DNA of 64,000 nucleotides from Paranoxybacillus sp035645275 (GTDB lineage: Bacteria > Bacillota > Bacilli > Bacillales > Anoxybacillaceae): the NCBI GenBank assembly GCA_035645275.1, contig DASQMX010000005.1:62001-126000 (forward strand). Reading direction: 5' to 3'. The stretch's first letter is position 1. Every line of letters begins with the position of its first letter. Position numbers and translations under genes: made by a program. Positions 60,695 to 64,000 of this stretch are shown here, one piece after another. Below the pieces are notes generated by a model that worked only from the letters and a program-made list of their open reading frames with translations, had not been told where the DNA came from and ran no database searches.

Positions 60695-61560
60695 TTGTTG
60701 TGTGACTTTTCACCAGTTTTGAAGCAGAATTTTTATACCCATGTTGCATGGAGAGTACAAGTGTATACTGGAAACCTATTGTTACTTTGCTAGAGGATGA
60801 AGATATTGAGTTTTTAGTGGTAAATGCCCAACATAAAAAGCAGTCCCAGGACGTAAAACCGATGTTAATGATGCAGAATGGATTACCAAACTTCTTCGCC
60901 ATGGATACCCAAGGCAAGTTTCATCCCAGACCGTAACCAACGGGAATTACGTGAACTTGTTCGCTACCGAAGAAGTATCATTGAAGAACGTACGAGACAA
61001 CATAATCGCATCCAAAAAGTGTTAGAAGGAGCAAACATCAAGTTAGGCTCTGTTGTTTCAGATATTATGGACGTTTCAGTTCAGGATATGCTTCGTGCAT
61101 TGCAAAAGGGGGAGAAGATCCTGAGAAGCTAGCAACCTTTGCTCGACATACAATGAAAAACAAGAAATAAGAACTTATGTTCGTTAAAAAAGATATATTA
61201 ACCCTCATCAACGTTTAATGTTGAAAGCCATTTTAAAGCACATTGATTTTTTGACTAAGCAAATTGAAATGTTAGATCTTGAAGTAGCAAAGAGAGTAAG
61301 CACCGATCAAAAAATGTAGAACGACTAGATTCGATCCCAGGTATATCTACAAAAATGGCAGAGCAAATCTTATCTGAAATTGGGACTAATATTAAGAGAC
61401 GGTTTCCAAATGCAGCTCACATGTGTTCCTGGGCAGGATTTATTTCTGAACATAAAAAAATGACTGAAAAAGGAAATCATCTAAAACGAAAGAAGGAAAC
61501 AAATATTTAAAGTCAGCGTTAACAGAAGCAGTTCATTCAGTTCGGGGATCTATGGGGATC
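60695..61560 (+). mobile_element. IS110-family transposase, decayed (copy B)
   Basis: The same start (MESTSVYWKPIVTLLEDEDI) continues, in shifting frames, through DRNQRELRELVRYRRSIIEE and LDSIPGISTKMAEQILSEIG to WAGFISEHKKMTEKGNHLK. This is the order of an IS110 transposase with its C-terminal transposase-20 domain. Several frameshifts and stops (after 61132 among others) make it inactive. Confidence 0.8.
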
Positions 61561-61574
61561 TATATAGATTCAGA

Positions 61575-62543
61575 TTAATTTTCCGACATAACTACTTGTC
61601 CGATGCGTTGGAACACTCTTTCTGGAAATTCAGAAAGGTACTCTAAAAATGAAACAATCGATTCTCGCAACTCTTTTCGTGTGGGATGAAACCGATTGGC
61701 AATGACACTCTCTTACCGTCAGCCCCAAATTCGTTCAACTAAATTTAAATTCGGCGAATAAGGGGGGAAGAATACAAAAGTTAACTGTTCTTCGTACTCA
61801 TGTAAAAAAGCTGAAGAACTTTGGCATGATGAATTTTTGCGTTATCCAAGATCATAACGACATGTTTGTTGGGATATTAGTTTAATATGTATTGAAGGAA
61901 CTGCAGCATGACATTGATCCGTTTCCATACAGAGAAATTCACCTGTTTCGATATTGACACCACCTAATAAGCTAACGGTCACGTGGTGCCCATATGTAGG
62001 GATTTGTTTTTGACGCCCTTTGACACTCCATGTGATACGAAGAGTTTGGTAGTCACGAATATGACTTTCATCTTCATAGATTATGACCGTGTTGTCGGAC
62101 AAGCTTTTTTATGAGTTCCATTTCTTGTTGAAACTCTTTTTGTTTTTGAGGGTTCGCATAGGGTGTGTATAACGAAATCCCCATCGGTGGAGCATGTCAC
62201 AAATCCCACCGCGAGACATGGCGACAGAAAATTTCTCTTCTAATACATGTTGAATGATTCGTGTATTCCAGCACGTTTCTATGCCGTATCCCTCATTGGC
62301 AGGGGTGCTTTCTTCCAGCATCTTTCTTAATTCACGTTCTTCGTCGAGAGACAGATACGGCTTTCTACCGGGAGCATACTGGCGTTCTAATAGCGCATCC
62401 ATACCACTTAGATTAAACTTTTGAACGTAAATCGAAACGGTTTCACGATGGATGTTCAAAAGCTCAGCGACTTGGATTCCTAAGTAGCCTTGCATAATGA
62501 GACGAATCGCCGCCATTCGTTTCGCCATGTTCGCATTTTTCAT
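61575..62543 (-). mobile_element. IS630-family transposase, decayed
   Basis: The minus strand begins with a winged helix-turn-helix (MAKRMAAIRLIMQGYLGIQV, LNIHRETVSIYVQKF, ARTLNKK-like spacer) and stops at 62109. A second frame carries DDE-domain pieces: VIIYEDESHIRDYQTLRITW (first Asp), YGHHVTVSLLGG and, after more shifts, FFPPYSPNLNLVERIWG. The layout is that of IS630/Tc1-type transposases. It has at least three disruptions. TGA/TAA codons and the lost frame exclude activity. Confidence 0.8.
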
Positions 62544-62646
62544 TCGGCGTTCCTGTTCTTGAAGACGTTCGATGGTCTAACCATGGTCGTTCGTAATTTG
62601 TAATCCTTTTTTCTTCATCATTCATCCGCTCCTTTGATTAAAACCT

Positions 62647-62729
62647 GTTTAGGAGCAGTATAGACAAGGAATGATATGGATTAAACATGCCGGAGTTTCA
62701 AACTGAATTTATATATACTGCTCCTAAAC
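62647..62729. repeat. 16-bp perfect inverted repeat near the IS630 remnant
   Basis: GTTTAGGAGCAGTATA (62647-62662) and TATACTGCTCCTAAAC (62714-62729) are perfect inverted copies 51 bp apart. They lie about 105 bp upstream of the IS630 reading frame and may be its terminal repeat next to a second, oppositely oriented end or a small derived element. Confidence 0.6.
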
Positions 62730-62783
62730 GAATAAATAAAGGATTAACGGATCAATTGAATGAAGAAAAAAACTTAAAATCTC

Positions 62784-62950
62784 ATGCAGCAAACTGATAA
62801 CCGACCGTTAATCCAGTATAACGAACTTTGGTTGGAAACAACTCAGAGAATAATGTCCCTTGTGTAGAAAAAATAGCTGACCAGATAATCCAAACATCAC
62901 CGCTTGTATGAAGTACAGCCATCCAACCCCTTCTCCAATCAGGGTAAAAT
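62784..62950 (-). pseudogene. MHS-family (MFS) transporter C-terminal relic
   Basis: The minus strand contains GVGWLYFIQAVMFGLSGQLF in one frame, then GTLFSELFPTKVRYTGLTVG and YQFAA in the next, the SELFPTxVRYTGxxxGYQ motif of metabolite:H+ symporters. A frameshift separates them, and the rest is missing. It was probably the partner of the adjacent alcohol dehydrogenase gene. Confidence 0.65.
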
Positions 62951-62989
62951 AAGGAACCAAGAGAAGTTTGGTTTCCCTCTCACATAATG

Positions 62990-64000
62990 TTAGAAACGGT
63001 TAATAACAACCGATCCTAACGTACCATACTGAGACATCGACTCGAGCACTCCGCTTGTTTCTTCAAGAGAAATCGTTTTTGATATCAATTTTTCTGGATG
63101 TAACTTTCCACTTTCAACCATTGCTAATAAATCCTTATATCGATGTGCTTGCATACCAAGCGATCCTCTGATTTGTAGCTCTTTTGCTACGATCAAATCC
63201 GTTGGAAGGGCAATCATTCCTCTCTCTTCTTGCGTCGTTAATCCAACTTGCACATGTGTTCCACGGTTTCGCAAGCTAAGAATCGCATTTCGGCATGTTT
63301 CAGCAATACCTAGTGCATCTAACGTAATGTCGCTACCACCTTTCGTGATTTCCATTACTGCCTTGACAGGATTGTCTCTTTTTGAATTTACGGTTGCAAA
63401 AGCACCGAGTTCTTTCGCTTTTTCAAGTTTGGCATCATCAATATCAACGGCGATGACCCTAGCTCCAAGTGTATTTGCAATTTGAATCGCTGCTAAACCG
63501 ACGCCACCCGCACCGTAAACAGTAAAGAAATCCCCCGCTTGTACCCCTGATTGATCGGCAACAGCATGAAAACTCGTCATAAATCGACAACCGAGGGAGG
63601 CAGCCGTTGTAAAGTCAATTGAATCAGGCAAATGAACTAGATTTTGATCTGCAAACGGTACTCTCGTATATTGGGCATAAGAGCCGTTACAAGAAAATCC
63701 AAAGATTGTTAAGTTTTCACATACATTTTGGTATCCTGTTTGACAATAATCACAGTTTCCACAACCTAAGCTAAAAGGAACTACAACACGGTCCCCTTTC
63801 TTGAACCGCTTTACATCTTTTCCTACTTCTTCGATAATACCGGCGAATTCATGCCCGAGAATGTGAGGAAGTTCAGGTTTCAAGGCGATCCATTCCCAAT
63901 CTCCGACCCACGCATGCCAGTCACTTCGACAAACTCCATTCGCTTCAACCTTTACGATGACATCATTTGGACCGCAATCTGGATCCTGAAAGTTTTTTTG
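62990..64000 (-). CDS. Zinc-containing alcohol dehydrogenase, partial (runs off right edge)
   Basis: The open frame continues without a stop from 62990 to the window end (336 codons); a TTG at 63883 is internal. The catalytic zinc ligands are Cys in VCRSDWHAWVG and His-Glu in GHEFAG; the structural zinc site is CGNCDYCQTGYQNVC. The NAD(P) motif is VYGAGGVGLAAIQIAN, followed by VIAVDIDDAKLEKAKELGA. It is a medium-chain dehydrogenase of normal length, lacking only its first few residues here. It oxidises an alcohol or polyol, with unknown substrate. A broken MHS transporter lies downstream. Confidence 0.9.
   Translation of the reverse strand, partial: QKNFQDPDCGPNDVIVKVEANGVCRSDWHAWVGDWEWIALKPELPHILGHEFAGIIEEVGKDVKRFKKGDRVVVPFSLGCGNCDYCQTGYQNVCENLTIFGFSCNGSYAQYTRVPFADQNLVHLPDSIDFTTAASLGCRFMTSFHAVADQSGVQAGDFFTVYGAGGVGLAAIQIANTLGARVIAVDIDDAKLEKAKELGAFATVNSKRDNPVKAVMEITKGGSDITLDALGIAETCRNAILSLRNRGTHVQVGLTTQEERGMIALPTDLIVAKELQIRGSLGMQAHRYKDLLAMVESGKLHPEKLISKTISLEETSGVLESMSQYGTLGSVVINRF

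Larger units (their letters stand above)
60006..60860. repeat. 435-bp tandem duplication
   Basis: The unit 60006-60440 (58-aa gene plus 5' end of an IS110 transposase) is repeated at 60441-60860, offset by 435 bp, with about 95 percent identity by eye. The joint lies near 60430-60441, where the first transposase fragment is cut at GTAAAACCGAT and the sequence jumps back to CTTTTGTTTTACTAATAGG. Confidence 0.85.

Noticed and set aside
63881..63883. TTG start for the right-edge alcohol dehydrogenase
   Set aside because: The frame remains open with conserved dehydrogenase sequence, including a catalytic zinc Cys, for 39 more codons to the window end.

Overview
The window reads as chromosome of a spore-forming, low-to-moderate GC member of the Bacillaceae, most like the Geobacillus/Parageobacillus/Aeribacillus/Anoxybacillus group. 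This is inferred from strong AGGAGG-type ribosome binding sites with frequent TTG and GTG starts, the mannitol gene order mtlA-mtlR-mtlF-mtlD, sigma-54 (SigL) promoters with an AcoR-type activator, an S-box (SAM-I) riboswitch, a LysM/GH18 spore-cortex-type enzyme and a CotC-like coat protein. No rRNA, tRNA or CRISPR array was seen.

Layout. 1-2.6 kb: start of a GABA aminotransferase, a decayed agmatinase that still carries a sigma-54 promoter, and an aldehyde dehydrogenase (a broken amine/GABA catabolic locus). 2.8-5.7 kb: NCS1 permease, carbon-nitrogen hydrolase and cyclase operon. 5.9-10.5 kb: complete livJHMGF branched-chain amino acid ABC importer. 11.3-16.7 kb: acetoin dehydrogenase acoABC (no E3) with acoR, enhancer sites and a -24/-12 promoter. 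17-19 kb: YyaE-like molybdopterin oxidoreductase. 19.3-22.1 kb: two-gene operon of a FeoB-like GTPase transporter and a flavin oxidoreductase behind a metalloregulator-type palindrome. 22.5-24.1 kb: NhaC-family transporter under a SAM riboswitch (MetT type). 24.5-31.7 kb: secreted nuclease, amino acid permease, LysM/GH18 enzyme, secreted phosphoesterase and a MazG-like enzyme. 32.5-43.1 kb: a ten-gene minus-strand operon with an orphan AraC-type response regulator, XdhC, MocA, a three-subunit molybdenum hydroxylase with CoxG, an acyl-CoA ligase, a crotonase and a BenE transporter, apparently for an aromatic or cyclic acid. 43.4-45.6 kb: DUF2157/GDYXXLXY membrane protein. 46.1-51.4 kb: mannitol PTS operon with a promoter overlapped by a cre site. 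51.6-57.3 kb: small spore-type genes, hemolysin III family protein and an OpuC-type osmoprotectant importer.

58.2-62.9 kb is the strangest part: a 113-aa protein, a 467-aa protein with about 330 residues of nearly pure Glu-Ala dipeptide repeat, and two near-identical copies of a 58-aa basic coiled-coil gene with TTG starts, created by a 435-bp tandem duplication that also copied the 5' end of an IS110 transposase. Decayed IS110 and IS630 elements and a broken MHS-family transporter follow, then a zinc alcohol dehydrogenase runs off the right edge.

Several dispersed non-coding repeats occur (2.6/10.7 kb; 11.3/31.3/52.9 kb; 19.0/57.9 kb; 43.4/57.7 kb), and many intergenic gaps hold gene remnants (agmatinase, TetR, DUF4304, MHS transporter, IS elements), so accessory regions here are being actively eroded.
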